Part shown: piece by piece, positions 35,737 to 43,969 of the stretch
Numbering within the stretch: the stretch's first letter is position 1
Layout of the letters: each line of letters opens with the position of its first letter
Origin: Candidatus Gastranaerophilales bacterium
GTDB lineage: Bacteria; Cyanobacteriota; Vampirovibrionia; Gastranaerophilales; Gastranaerophilaceae
Length of the DNA stretch: 64,000 nucleotides
Direction: 5' to 3'
Assembly (NCBI GenBank): GCA_944325155.1
Contig: CALUYY010000004.1
Coordinates: 62,001 to 126,000 of the forward strand
Notes under the pieces: generated by a model
Told to the model about the DNA's origin: nothing
Databases searched by the model: none
What the model saw: the letters and a program-made list of their open reading frames with translations, nothing else
Translations under genes and position numbers: made by a program

Positions 35737-36899
35737 TGTTCATTGATATCGATTGTGCGCAGGAGAAAAAATATAACCAAAATACATACGGTGATTATTT
35801 TTTGTCAAAAAGATACCCCGAAAAAGGAGAATTAATTGCCGTATTATCGGACGGTCTCGGAAGCGGAGTCAAGGCAAATATTCTTGCGACAATGACCGCT
35901 ACAATGCTTTTAAAATTTGTTGAAGCGGGAACAAACATAAAAACTGCCTGTGAAGTTGTTATGAACAGTCTTCCCGTTTGTCAGGTAAGAAAAATCAGCT
36001 ATTCGACGTTTTCGGTTGTTTTTTGCAATGAAGAAGGCGAAGTAAAAATAGTTGAAGAAGGAAACCCCCAGTTTATTTATATAAGCGGCGGAAAAGTAAT
36101 TGAGCCGGAATTCAGCGTCATTGATTCGGATACATTTAAAAACAGGCATATGCATGTTTATAAATTAAATTTGAAACTGGGCGACCGGCTTGTTTTTTGC
36201 TCGGACGGCGTAACGCAGGCGGGGCTCGGGAGCAGTCATTTAAAATTGGGTTTAAGAAGGCAGGGGTTAATTGAATATCTTTTGGAAAAAATTAAAGAAA
36301 ATCCCGATATTTCAAGCAGTGATTTGGCAAAATTTGCCGTAAGGGTTGCAATTAACACCGAACCCGACAGAAAAGCCAAAGACGATACTTCATGCGCCGT
36401 TTTATATTACAGAAACCCGAGATACGCTCTTATTTTTACGGGTCCTCCTTATCATCAGGAAAAAGATAATGAATATGCAAGAGAATTTATAAATTCAAAA
36501 TCTAAAAAGGCAATTGCGGGCGGAACAACGGCAAATTTAATTTCAAGAGAATTAAATATTCCGATTAAATGCAACATAGCAAAAAGTGCGGGTAAATTGC
36601 CGGCGGTGTCTTATATGGAGGGAGTTGACCTTGTAACGGAAGGAATTTTAACGCTTACAAGAACAACGGAATATCTTGAAAACGGTTTTAAGGGTAAAGA
36701 AAAAGATGCGGCTTATGAATTAATGCAGTTTTTATTAAGCAGTGATTGCATTGAATTTATGGTTGGTGCAAAATTAAATCAGGCACATTATGATCCGAAT
36801 TTACCCATTGAAATTGAAATAAGAAAAAATATAATTAAAAAAATGGCTAAAATTCTGGAAGATAAATACATTAAAAAAGTATCCGTGCGATATATATAA
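35736..36899 (+). CDS. SpoIIE/PP2C-type serine phosphatase with extra C-terminal domain
   Basis: A 387-residue protein. The N-terminal phosphatase (about 1-220) shows the SpoIIE/PP2C metal motifs: VLSDGLGSGVKAN (D39), RLVFCSDGVTQAG near 145-157 and KAKDDTSCAVL near 213. A second part (about 225-387) has no domain I can name; it contains IAGGTTANLISRELNIPI and LMQFLLSSDCIEF. Its start overlaps hydS by 1 bp (TAATG), so the two proteins are made together. That suggests it carries the sensor's output as protein dephosphorylation, perhaps on an unlinked partner kinase or anti-sigma antagonist. This link is inference from gene order. Confidence 0.85.
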   Translation: MFIDIDCAQEKKYNQNTYGDYFLSKRYPEKGELIAVLSDGLGSGVKANILATMTATMLLKFVEAGTNIKTACEVVMNSLPVCQVRKISYSTFSVVFCNEEGEVKIVEEGNPQFIYISGGKVIEPEFSVIDSDTFKNRHMHVYKLNLKLGDRLVFCSDGVTQAGLGSSHLKLGLRRQGLIEYLLEKIKENPDISSSDLAKFAVRVAINTEPDRKAKDDTSCAVLYYRNPRYALIFTGPPYHQEKDNEYAREFINSKSKKAIAGGTTANLISRELNIPIKCNIAKSAGKLPAVSYMEGVDLVTEGILTLTRTTEYLENGFKGKEKDAAYELMQFLLSSDCIEFMVGAKLNQAHYDPNLPIEIEIRKNIIKKMAKILEDKYIKKVSVRYI

Positions 36900-36908
36900 G
36901 GAGAAGAA

Positions 36909-37166
36909 ATGAATAAAATTACCGTAAAAATTTGTATGGGCACAACCTGTTTTGTTATGGGTGCTTCAAGTTTACAGGAATTGGTCGATATGGTTCCTTC
37001 AAGATACGGCGATAAAGTTGAAGTTCAAGGTGTGCCGTGTTTGGAATTTTGCAATGCAAGAACGGAAGCCAGAGCTCCTTACGTTACGGTTGATGACAGA
37101 GTTGTAATGAATGCCACCGTTGAAAAAGTAATAGAAGAAATTGAGAGAAAATTAAGCAATGGATAA
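36909..37166 (+). CDS. Small thioredoxin-like [2Fe-2S] ferredoxin
   Basis: An 85-residue NuoE C-terminal-like protein with four cysteines: CMGTTCFVMG (C9, C14) and VPCLEFCNAR (C44, C48). It differs from the 81-residue copy at 33.8 kb by its own Cys surroundings, so the two likely serve different partners. AAGGAGAAG stands before the ATG. It overlaps the second hydrogenase gene by 8 bp, indicating that it probably shuttles electrons to that enzyme. Confidence 0.85.
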   Translation: MNKITVKICMGTTCFVMGASSLQELVDMVPSRYGDKVEVQGVPCLEFCNARTEARAPYVTVDDRVVMNATVEKVIEEIERKLSNG

Positions 37167-38604
37167 AAATAATCAGGCAACACATTTAAAAAAAGAAATT
37201 TTAATTAAAACAATAAAAGCTTTTTTGTCGGATGATTTTCCCGAAAATACAAGGCTTATTCCTTTTGATATGCGCCCTAAAGGATCCGAAGTTCCTTACA
37301 GGTGCTGTATATATAAAGAAAGAGAAATTTTAAGAAACAGAATTATTGCAACTTTAGGGTTTCAGATGGAAGGTGCGGATGAAAGAACCCTTTTATCCGA
37401 TTACGCCAAAAAAGCGGAACAAAGAGAAAAACCCGATGAGCACACTTTAACCGTATTGGAATCCGCCTGCAAAGGATGTGTCCCCAACAGAATTTTTGTA
37501 ACCGACTTATGCCAGGGGTGCGTTGCAAGACCGTGTTTGGAAAATTGCAAATTCGGCGCAATTTCTATTGTTAACGGAAAATCCCAAATCGACAGTTCAA
37601 AGTGCAAAAATTGTACAAAATGCATGCAGGTGTGTCCTTATCATGCGATAGTTAAAATTGTGGTGCCTTGTGAAAATGCATGTCCCGTTGATGCGATTTC
37701 AAAAGATGAACAGGGTCATGCAAGAATAGATTTTGATAAATGTATAACCTGCGGAAAATGTGTTGCAAGCTGTCCTTTCGGCGCAATCCATGAAAAAAGC
37801 CAGATAATTGATATTTTATCCAAAATCAAACAGGGAAGAAAAGTTGTTGCAATGGTGGCGCCTTCCGTTACGGGGCAGTTACCCTGCAATATTTATCAAT
37901 TGAAAACAGGGTTTTTAAAATGCGGATTTTATGATGTCGTTGAAGTTGCCGAAGGCGCAGATATAACCGCAAAAAACGAAGCCGAAGAATTTATCGAAAG
38001 AATGAATCACGGTTCCAAATTTATGACAACATCCTGCTGTGCCGGGTATAACAACCTTGTGGATAAGCATTTGGAAGAAATTAAGCCATACAGGTCCGAC
38101 ACGAAAACTCCGCTTTATTATACGGCCGAAATTGTGAGGAAAAAATATCCCGATGCGGTAAGCGTTTTTGTTTCACCCTGTGTTGCAAAGAAAAGCGAAG
38201 CTTTAAACAGCCCCGATATTGATTATGTTATGAATTTTGAAGAAATGGGAGCTTTGTTTGTTGCAAACAAAATTGAAGTTTCAGAACTCGAAGAAACCGA
38301 ATTTGAAGTTGAAGCTTCAAGAGAAGGCAGAAACTACGGAATTTTGGGCGGGGTTTCAAAATCGGTTGAAGCGGCAAGCCAAAACAAAATTGAAATAAAA
38401 CCGCATATAATAAACGGTATAAGCAAAGAAACAATTAAAGAATTAAAAAATTATGCCAAAAAAGGCGAATGCGAAAACGGCAACTTAATTGAAGTTATGT
38501 GCTGCGAAGGCGGATGTGTCGGCGGAAATGATTGTATTAACACAATAAGAACCGCAACAAAAACAATCAATGAATTTACAAAAAATTCAAAGCCCATAGC
38601 ATAA
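37159..38604 (+). CDS. [FeFe] hydrogenase, group B-like
   Basis: A 481-residue hydrogenase with a ~100-residue N-terminal part of unknown fold. After it come several [4Fe-4S] motifs (C118, C121, C126, C130; C149, C152, C155, C159; C195, C198, C201, C205; further cysteines at 171 and 175) and the H-domain. L1 is TSCCAGY (291-297), L2 VSPCVAKKSEA (338-348) and L3 EVMCCEGGCVGGND (445-458). The proton-relay Cys293 is kept, but the Pro-Ala of group A L1 is replaced and the Met of L2 is Ser, as in group B enzymes. It therefore probably works with ferredoxin. In Ruminococcus albus a ferredoxin-type HydA2 is encoded with HydS, a known parallel. Confidence 0.9.
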   Translation: MDKNNQATHLKKEILIKTIKAFLSDDFPENTRLIPFDMRPKGSEVPYRCCIYKEREILRNRIIATLGFQMEGADERTLLSDYAKKAEQREKPDEHTLTVLESACKGCVPNRIFVTDLCQGCVARPCLENCKFGAISIVNGKSQIDSSKCKNCTKCMQVCPYHAIVKIVVPCENACPVDAISKDEQGHARIDFDKCITCGKCVASCPFGAIHEKSQIIDILSKIKQGRKVVAMVAPSVTGQLPCNIYQLKTGFLKCGFYDVVEVAEGADITAKNEAEEFIERMNHGSKFMTTSCCAGYNNLVDKHLEEIKPYRSDTKTPLYYTAEIVRKKYPDAVSVFVSPCVAKKSEALNSPDIDYVMNFEEMGALFVANKIEVSELEETEFEVEASREGRNYGILGGVSKSVEAASQNKIEIKPHIINGISKETIKELKNYAKKGECENGNLIEVMCCEGGCVGGNDCINTIRTATKTINEFTKNSKPIA

Positions 38605-38619
38605 AAATTAAACAAACAC

Positions 38620-38654
38620 AAAGGCGGAAATAGAGGATTCTTTCCGCCTTTTTT
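38620..38654 (+). terminator. Intrinsic terminator after the second hydrogenase operon
   Basis: AAAGGCGGAAA (38620-38630) and TTTCCGCCTTT (38641-38651) form an 11-bp stem with a 10-nt loop, followed by more T. It ends the plus-strand operon. The upstream A-run lets it also serve the convergent minus-strand gene. Confidence 0.88.
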
Positions 38655-38670
38655 CAATATTTTTAAATTC

Positions 38671-39369
38671 TTAACCGAACGTCTTAAAGCTGCCTTCAAC
38701 GTTGTCGTCAACAACTTTTTGTACCGAATCCATTTCTGTTTCAAGAGCGGTATGTTCGGTTTCAACCTGTTTAAGCCTCATTTCAAGCATTGCATCTATT
38801 GCTTCGGCTTTGTTCATTCTTGTATCGTATTTAGATTTTGCCGCTGCGTCGTCTTCTTTGTCGTATGTTGTTCGGACGCTGTTCAATTGACCTAAAGTCT
38901 TTTTGTCCCATTCGCCGGTGATTTCGCTTTTGCCTGCGGTTATATAGAAGTTTCCTTCTTCTAAGTTTTTCTGTAATATGCTTGTGTCCGTTACATCTTC
39001 AAATACGTAAAAGTCATCCGTTGTAAGTTCGCCTTTTGATTCATCAATTTTTTTGAACATTTCTTCCTGAGAAGGTACGACAACTTTTCCGCTTGATGTT
39101 ATAAGGTTCATACCTAAGCCGCCGTTTAGCATATCTTTTGTTATGGAGTCATATGAAAGAACTACTTCGGCCCGGCTTTCGCCGTTATTTTCAAACACAT
39201 TTGCAACCATAACCTGATTATTTGTTGCCGCATCATATTCATCGGAATATAATGCCATCTGGTTTAAAATGTCGACACGTTGTTGTGAAATTTGCTGTGC
39301 TTCATATTCGTTATCTGATAATCTTGCCGTTAATTGTAAAAATCTGGCCTGACTTGCTGCAAATCCCAT
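38671..39369 (-). CDS. Helical, axial-type (flagellar/secretion-like) protein of unknown function
   Basis: A 232-residue protein without signal peptide or Cys. The N-terminus (GFAASQARFLQLTARLSDNE) and C-terminus (a long helix about 180-222, then DDNVEGSFKTFG) look like the helical ends of flagellar axial or type III secreted proteins that pair in a filament. The middle (about 70-165) is a mixed, Asp/Glu/Thr-rich domain. I prefer the ATG at 39369 over 39378, since AGGAG stands 10 nt before the former and only 1 nt before the latter. A sigma-28-like promoter lies upstream. No flagellar genes are in the window, so the flagellar link is weak inference. Confidence 0.6.
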   Translation of the reverse strand: MGFAASQARFLQLTARLSDNEYEAQQISQQRVDILNQMALYSDEYDAATNNQVMVANVFENNGESRAEVVLSYDSITKDMLNGGLGMNLITSSGKVVVPSQEEMFKKIDESKGELTTDDFYVFEDVTDTSILQKNLEEGNFYITAGKSEITGEWDKKTLGQLNSVRTTYDKEDDAAAKSKYDTRMNKAEAIDAMLEMRLKQVETEHTALETEMDSVQKVVDDNVEGSFKTFG

Positions 39370-39403
39370 CGGACTCATTCTCCTTTAGTTCTTTACATTA
39401 TCT

Positions 39404-39430
39404 TTTACGGCACAATATTCTTAAATCTTA
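39404..39430 (-). promoter_or_regulatory. Sigma-28 (FliA)-like promoter
   Basis: On the minus strand TAAGATTT (39430-39423), an 11-bp spacer and GCCGTAAA (39411-39404) match the FliA consensus TAAAGTTT-N11-GCCGATAA at 12 of 16 positions. The spacing is exact, and the GCCG core is rare in such AT-rich DNA. A start about 7 nt downstream would leave a 28-nt leader containing the Shine-Dalgarno of the axial-type gene. Confidence 0.5.
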
Positions 39431-39576
39431 AGGAAAAAAGAGTGTTTTGTAACAAAAGTTTACAATTATTTTAAATTTAAAATATTAATAAAAGATTAAT
39501 TTAAATGGACATATTATCTTCTTAATTTATAATGTTAATGTTGCCCGAAAAGTACTGAAAAATAGGATAAGAGCCA

Positions 39577-40173
39577 ATGTTTAACAATGATAAAACATCC
39601 GATAACAGTTTAAATCCTTTTAAGGGAGAAGATATTAAAGAAAATATCGAAGATGTAAAAGAAGAAAAAACGGAAAACGAAGAAACGGAAATTAAATCAA
39701 AAGAAGATGAATTAAAAGCCGAAATTGAAGATATAAATAACAAATATTTAAGGCTTGCGGCGGATTTTGACAATTACAGAAAGCGCCAGCTTCAGGAAAG
39801 AGAAAGCCTGATTAAATACGGAGCGGAAGATACGTTAAAGAAAATAATTCCCGTTCTTGATACTTTTGAAAGGGCAAAAAAATCAATCGAAAAACTTGAA
39901 GACATAAATACGGTTAAAGACAGCTATGAAGTTTGTATTAAACAATTAAACGACGTTTTGGATAAAATCGGACTTAAAAAAATTGAAGCAAAAGGAAAAG
40001 ATTTTGACCCCAATATCCATGAAGCCGTTATGCAAACCCCGAGCAAAGATTATCCGCCCCACACCGTAATTGATGAATTACAGACAGGCTATATGCTCCA
40101 TGACAGAGTTTTAAGGCCCGTTATGGTAAATGTTGCAACCGAAGCACCCGATGAAATCAACGAGGAACAGTAA
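39577..40173 (+). CDS. grpE: Nucleotide exchange factor GrpE
   Basis: A 198-residue co-chaperone that releases ADP from DnaK. The first 40 residues are highly charged. A coiled coil (about 45-90) contains [20 protein letters not shown], the GrpE hallmark. The beta domain carries [14 protein letters not shown] and [35 protein letters not shown] lies before the ATG. It overlaps dnaJ by 1 bp. No dnaK or hrcA is adjacent, and the 200-bp upstream region has no CIRCE repeat, so heat control may use another mechanism. Confidence 0.96.
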   Translation: MFNNDKTSDNSLNPFKGEDIKENIEDVKEEKTENEETEIKSKEDELKAEIEDINNKYLRLAADFDNYRKRQLQERESLIKYGAEDTLKKIIPVLDTFERAKKSIEKLEDINTVKDSYEVCIKQLNDVLDKIGLKKIEAKGKDFDPNIHEAVMQTPSKDYPPHTVIDELQTGYMLHDRVLRPVMVNVATEAPDEINEEQ

Positions 40174-41294
40174 TGGATTATTATGAAATTTTAGGGGTGG
40201 AAAAAACCGCAACAAAAGAAGAAATAAAATCGGCATTCAGAAAAAAAGCGAGGCAATTACACCCTGATGTTAATAAAGCACCCGATGCCGAAGAAAAATT
40301 TAAAGAATTAGGCAAAGCTTATGAAACATTAAGTGATGATGAAAAACGTGAATTGTATGACAGATACGGTGAAGACGGTCTTAAAGACGCAGGATACGGG
40401 CATGGGCCTTTTGATTTTGGGTTCGGCGGTATAAACGATATTTTTGAAGCGTTTTTCGGCGGTTCTATGGGCGGATATTCTTCCACCCCCGATCCGAATG
40501 CTCCGATGAGAGGGTCTGATTTAAGAATGGATCTTCAGATTGATTTTATGGAAGCAATATTCGGCACCGAAAAAGAAATTAAAATAAATCATCTTGAACC
40601 ATGTAATGACTGCGGCGGCACGGGAAGGGATAAAAACGCCAAAGAAACAACCTGTAAAACCTGCAGGGGTATGGGAAGAATACAACAAAACACAAGAACG
40701 ATTTTAGGCAATTTTACATCCGTTACAACCTGTCCTTCATGCCAGGGAACGGGGATTGACCCTTCTTCAAACTGCAAAACATGCAAGGGAAGGGGAGCCG
40801 TAAAAAAAGAAAAATCCGTTAAAATTAAAATCCCCAAAGGCGTTGATTCAGGTTCCAGAATTCGTCTTGCAAACGAGGGTGATGCCGGCAAAAACGGCGG
40901 AAGAGCGGGGGATTTATACATTGTTTTATATGCCAAAGATTCAAAAGAATTTATAAGAGACGGTGTCGATATTCATACCGTTCTTGAAATTTCAATACCA
41001 CAGGCGGTTTTGGGAGATGAAGTTATTATAAATACGGTGGACGGCGAAGAAAAAATCCATATACCATCCGGTATCGAAAACATGGAAAAACTTTTAATAA
41101 AAGGTAAAGGTGTACCATATTTGGGCAGGGAAGGACAAAGGGGCAACCATTATGTTACAATTAAAATTAACACGCCCAAAAAACTTTCCAAAGAAGAAGA
41201 GAAATTGTACAGGGAGCTTTTTGAGTTAAGTAAAAAAAGTGAAAATGAGAAAAAAAACGGTATAATGGATAAAGTAAAAACCGTGTTTAAATAA
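40173..41294 (+). CDS. dnaJ: Chaperone DnaJ
   Basis: A 373-residue type I Hsp40. The J domain (about 1-68) holds the DnaK-activating HPD in [11 protein letters not shown] Gly/Phe-rich linker (about 75-115) follows. The zinc domain has four CxxCxGxG repeats: [24 protein letters not shown] and CKTCKGRG (about 145-210). The substrate-binding C-terminal domains complete the protein. It feeds unfolded proteins to DnaK together with GrpE, whose stop it overlaps. dnaK itself is not in the window. Confidence 0.97.
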   Translation: MDYYEILGVEKTATKEEIKSAFRKKARQLHPDVNKAPDAEEKFKELGKAYETLSDDEKRELYDRYGEDGLKDAGYGHGPFDFGFGGINDIFEAFFGGSMGGYSSTPDPNAPMRGSDLRMDLQIDFMEAIFGTEKEIKINHLEPCNDCGGTGRDKNAKETTCKTCRGMGRIQQNTRTILGNFTSVTTCPSCQGTGIDPSSNCKTCKGRGAVKKEKSVKIKIPKGVDSGSRIRLANEGDAGKNGGRAGDLYIVLYAKDSKEFIRDGVDIHTVLEISIPQAVLGDEVIINTVDGEEKIHIPSGIENMEKLLIKGKGVPYLGREGQRGNHYVTIKINTPKKLSKEEEKLYRELFELSKKSENEKKNGIMDKVKTVFK

Positions 41295-41305
41295 AAGGGG
41301 TAATA

Positions 41306-42871
41306 ATGAGGATAAAAGCGCTTATAATTCTTGCTTTAGTTATGGTATTTATACCCGATGCAAAAGCTTCAAGGCTGCCCGATAATTTTTGGAGTTATAT
41401 TAAACAGGAACTGCCGAGAGCAACGCAAAGATTTGACAGCGTTATAGTGCTTGATGAAAATACGATGTATGTGCCTTTGTATCCGGCGCAAAGAAGCAGT
41501 GCGGATACAATTTCCGTTGAATATACATACCCCGCCAAACAAACCTTAAAACAAAAGCCCGAAGTCATAATTTTTAACAACAACTTTGTTTTGTTAAAGA
41601 TTTTTAAAGATTCAAAAGGCAATTTTACGATAACAAAAAAAGAAGATTTACCCGAAAAAGTTAAACTCGGCGTTATGCCTCAGGATATGCTCGTGCCTAC
41701 GGGATTAAAGGTTCCGGAGAGCTTAAAACTTATAATGGGCGATCTTGTTATACCAAACAGAGGCGATAATCTTTTAATTACAACATCAGACGCCACCCTG
41801 GGGGATGAAGAAAGCGAAGAAGAAGGCGATATTGTTCCGATTAATTATTTAAGCGAAACAAAAACATTTATTGCAAATAATAAAACAAAATTCGTTCTTG
41901 TTTATGACAGAGGCGGGAAAGAACCTTTATATGAAATTAAATTATCGGGGCTTCCTTCAAAAATAATTGCATCGCCCTTAACAAAATTTGCTCTTACAAT
42001 GTATTTCGGCGACAAAACGGCGGAAATTGTCGATTTGGTCAATGAAAGAATTTTAACAAAAATAGATTTTGAAAATATTCCATCAGACGCCGATATTGAT
42101 ACAACAACGCAAATTGCATACGTTACAAGCGCTAAGGCAAATTCAATTTATCTTGTGGACTTAAACAGCGCAACTTTAATTAAAACGATTAAATCCGATC
42201 GTGCACCGAATAAAATAGCCGTTTCGGGCGAAGACAAAATGCTTGTTTTTAACGATAAAAGCAATGAAAACATTTATATAATGGATTTAAGCAAAGAAAA
42301 TTATCCGATTAAAAAAATAGGAAACATTAAAAATTTATCTTCTCTTAAAGTCGGAAATAAAAGAATAGTTGCTGTTTCAAGAACTTTAAACAAAGCTTAT
42401 ATTTATCAATTTAACGGTTTTCAGCCCGTTATTGAAACGGAAGAAAAAATAGAAGAAATTGAACCCGTTGAATTAATAACGGAATTGGATTTGGCGGAAA
42501 AGCCGACCGACACTTTAATTTATGACAATAAAGCATTTATTTTATGTTCAAAAGACGGAATAATTAACGTTTATGATTTTGAAACAAATTCAATGCTGGA
42601 GCCGATTTCATTAAACGAAGAAGGGTTTTATTCAAAAATGACTTTAATCCCTGATAAAAATAACGCAGTAGTAACGGGAATAAATACCAAAAAAATGATT
42701 ATAATCGATTTAATCAATGCGAAAATGGAGAAAAAAGCGACAGCCGATATTGATGTAGCCGATATTGTAATTGTCGATAAAAAACCGCCCGTTAAATTTG
42801 AAGAAATACCCGCCGTTGATGTTGAAAAAATTGAAGAAGAAAATAAAAATCCCGATAAAGAGGCGATTTAG
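41306..42871 (+). CDS. Exported beta-propeller-like protein
   Basis: A 521-residue protein with a signal peptide (about 1-21, ending PDAKAS). Residues about 185-490 contain repeated strands of the YVTN/WD-like beta-propeller type: DTTTQIAYVTSAKANSIYLVDLNSA, then IAVSGEDKMLVFND, then a late VYDFETNSML. In short, each unit states a value, names it and gives a difference. The C-terminal tail is Glu/Lys-rich. It is placed 11 bp after dnaJ and directly before the methyltransferase, so it may be co-transcribed with the chaperones. The ligand and role are unknown. Confidence 0.65.
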   Translation: MRIKALIILALVMVFIPDAKASRLPDNFWSYIKQELPRATQRFDSVIVLDENTMYVPLYPAQRSSADTISVEYTYPAKQTLKQKPEVIIFNNNFVLLKIFKDSKGNFTITKKEDLPEKVKLGVMPQDMLVPTGLKVPESLKLIMGDLVIPNRGDNLLITTSDATLGDEESEEEGDIVPINYLSETKTFIANNKTKFVLVYDRGGKEPLYEIKLSGLPSKIIASPLTKFALTMYFGDKTAEIVDLVNERILTKIDFENIPSDADIDTTTQIAYVTSAKANSIYLVDLNSATLIKTIKSDRAPNKIAVSGEDKMLVFNDKSNENIYIMDLSKENYPIKKIGNIKNLSSLKVGNKRIVAVSRTLNKAYIYQFNGFQPVIETEEKIEEIEPVELITELDLAEKPTDTLIYDNKAFILCSKDGIINVYDFETNSMLEPISLNEEGFYSKMTLIPDKNNAVVTGINTKKMIIIDLINAKMEKKATADIDVADIVIVDKKPPVKFEEIPAVDVEKIEEENKNPDKEAI

Positions 42872-43498
42872 ATGAAATTTAAAGAAGCCCTTAATGAAAA
42901 TGAGGTTATTTATCAGGATAATTTAGAAAAAATTTTCGATAATAAAACGGTTGAAACTTTTTTAGACCTTGAAAAAACAATTCAGGATTTTTGGAACGTA
43001 GACAGAAAAAGCGCAAATTTTTTGAATTTAGCCGTTAAAATGATTAATGCAAAATCGGCGCTTGAAATCGGAACTTCTAACGGTTACAGCTCAATTTGGA
43101 TTGCAAAAGCTCTTAAAGAAACAAGAGGCAGACTTATTACCATTGAATACTGGGAAAAAAGAATGTCGCTTGCAAGGGAAAATTTTAAAAAAACGGGCGT
43201 TGATGATATTATAGTGCCTGTTGTGGGCGATGCCGTCCAAATTTTAGCCGATATGAAAAAAGAAGATAAATTAAGGTTTGATTTTATTTTTGTTGACGCA
43301 AACAAGGCGGAATATATAGAATATTTTAATTCTTTTGATTCTCTTTTGGAAAAAAACGGCGTTATTATTGCGGATAATATTTTATCTCATTACAAAAAAA
43401 CAAAAGATTATGTCGAAGAACTTATGAATAATAAAAACTATCAAAGCCAGATTTTAAATTTTGAAGCGGGCATGATGTTATCCAAAAAGCTCTTTTAG
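42872..43498 (+). CDS. SAM-dependent O-methyltransferase (COMT-like family 3)
   Basis: A 208-residue class I methyltransferase. Motif I is SALEIGTSNGYSSIWIAKAL (about 57-76), the SAM loop. Motif II RLITIEYWEKRMSLA keeps the acidic residue that holds the ribose (about 86-100). FDFIFVDANKAEYIEYF (about 130-146) contains the metal-binding Asp, and IIADNIL the second. These match the catechol/caffeoyl-CoA O-methyltransferase-type family common in bacteria. The substrate is unknown. The ATG follows the propeller gene's stop directly. Its 3' end overlaps the convergent cinA-like gene by 21 bp. Confidence 0.88.
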   Translation: MKFKEALNENEVIYQDNLEKIFDNKTVETFLDLEKTIQDFWNVDRKSANFLNLAVKMINAKSALEIGTSNGYSSIWIAKALKETRGRLITIEYWEKRMSLARENFKKTGVDDIIVPVVGDAVQILADMKKEDKLRFDFIFVDANKAEYIEYFNSFDSLLEKNGVIIADNILSHYKKTKDYVEELMNNKNYQSQILNFEAGMMLSKKLF

Positions 43499-43969
43499 AA
43501 AAATAAGAAATTCATTTAAAACATAATTTGCTATATCGGCTTTAATTTCTTTTCTTTCTTTTTTATTCGATATAAATTTTGAAACTTTTATTTTGTCTTT
43601 ATATGCAAAGCCAAAGTATACCGTGCCTACGGGATTATTAATATCGCCGCCCGAGGGTCCCAGATATCCCGTTGTTGAAATTGTAATTCCCGCATATTTT
43701 AAAAGTCCTCTTGCCATAAAATATGCAGTTTCTTTTGATACTACGCCAAAATCTTCTATTACTTTAATAGGAACTCCAAGGAACCTTGTTTTTGCTTCAA
43801 TTGCATAAGTTACAAAATTAATTTCAATAAAATTTGAAGCGCCTTCAATATCCGTTAAATAAGAACTTATAAGCCCTCCCGTGCAGGATTCCGCACAAGA
43901 GAGCTTTAAGTTTCTTTTGGTTAAAATTTCTTTTATTTCTTTTAAGGTATTATTCACTGACCGGTACAT
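43478..43969 (-). CDS. CinA C-terminal-type nicotinamide-nucleotide amidase (PncC-like)
   Basis: A 163-residue stand-alone CinA C-terminal domain. The signature LSCAESCTGGLISSYLTDI (about 23-41) holds the catalytic Ser, and GYLGPSGGDINNPVGTVYFGF (about 107-127) is the second conserved loop. PncC-type enzymes deamidate nicotinamide mononucleotide to nicotinic acid mononucleotide for NAD salvage. nadD, the next enzyme on that route, lies at 61 kb. It overlaps the upstream exported protein by 20 bp. It shares 21 bp with the methyltransferase on the other strand. Confidence 0.9.
   Translation of the reverse strand: MYRSVNNTLKEIKEILTKRNLKLSCAESCTGGLISSYLTDIEGASNFIEINFVTYAIEAKTRFLGVPIKVIEDFGVVSKETAYFMARGLLKYAGITISTTGYLGPSGGDINNPVGTVYFGFAYKDKIKVSKFISNKKERKEIKADIANYVLNEFLIFLKELFG

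Noticed and set aside
39379-39576. CIRCE element for heat-shock control of grpE-dnaJ
   Set aside because: No TTAGCACTC-N9-GAGTGCTAA-like repeat is present in the 198 bp upstream, and neither hrcA nor dnaK is adjacent.
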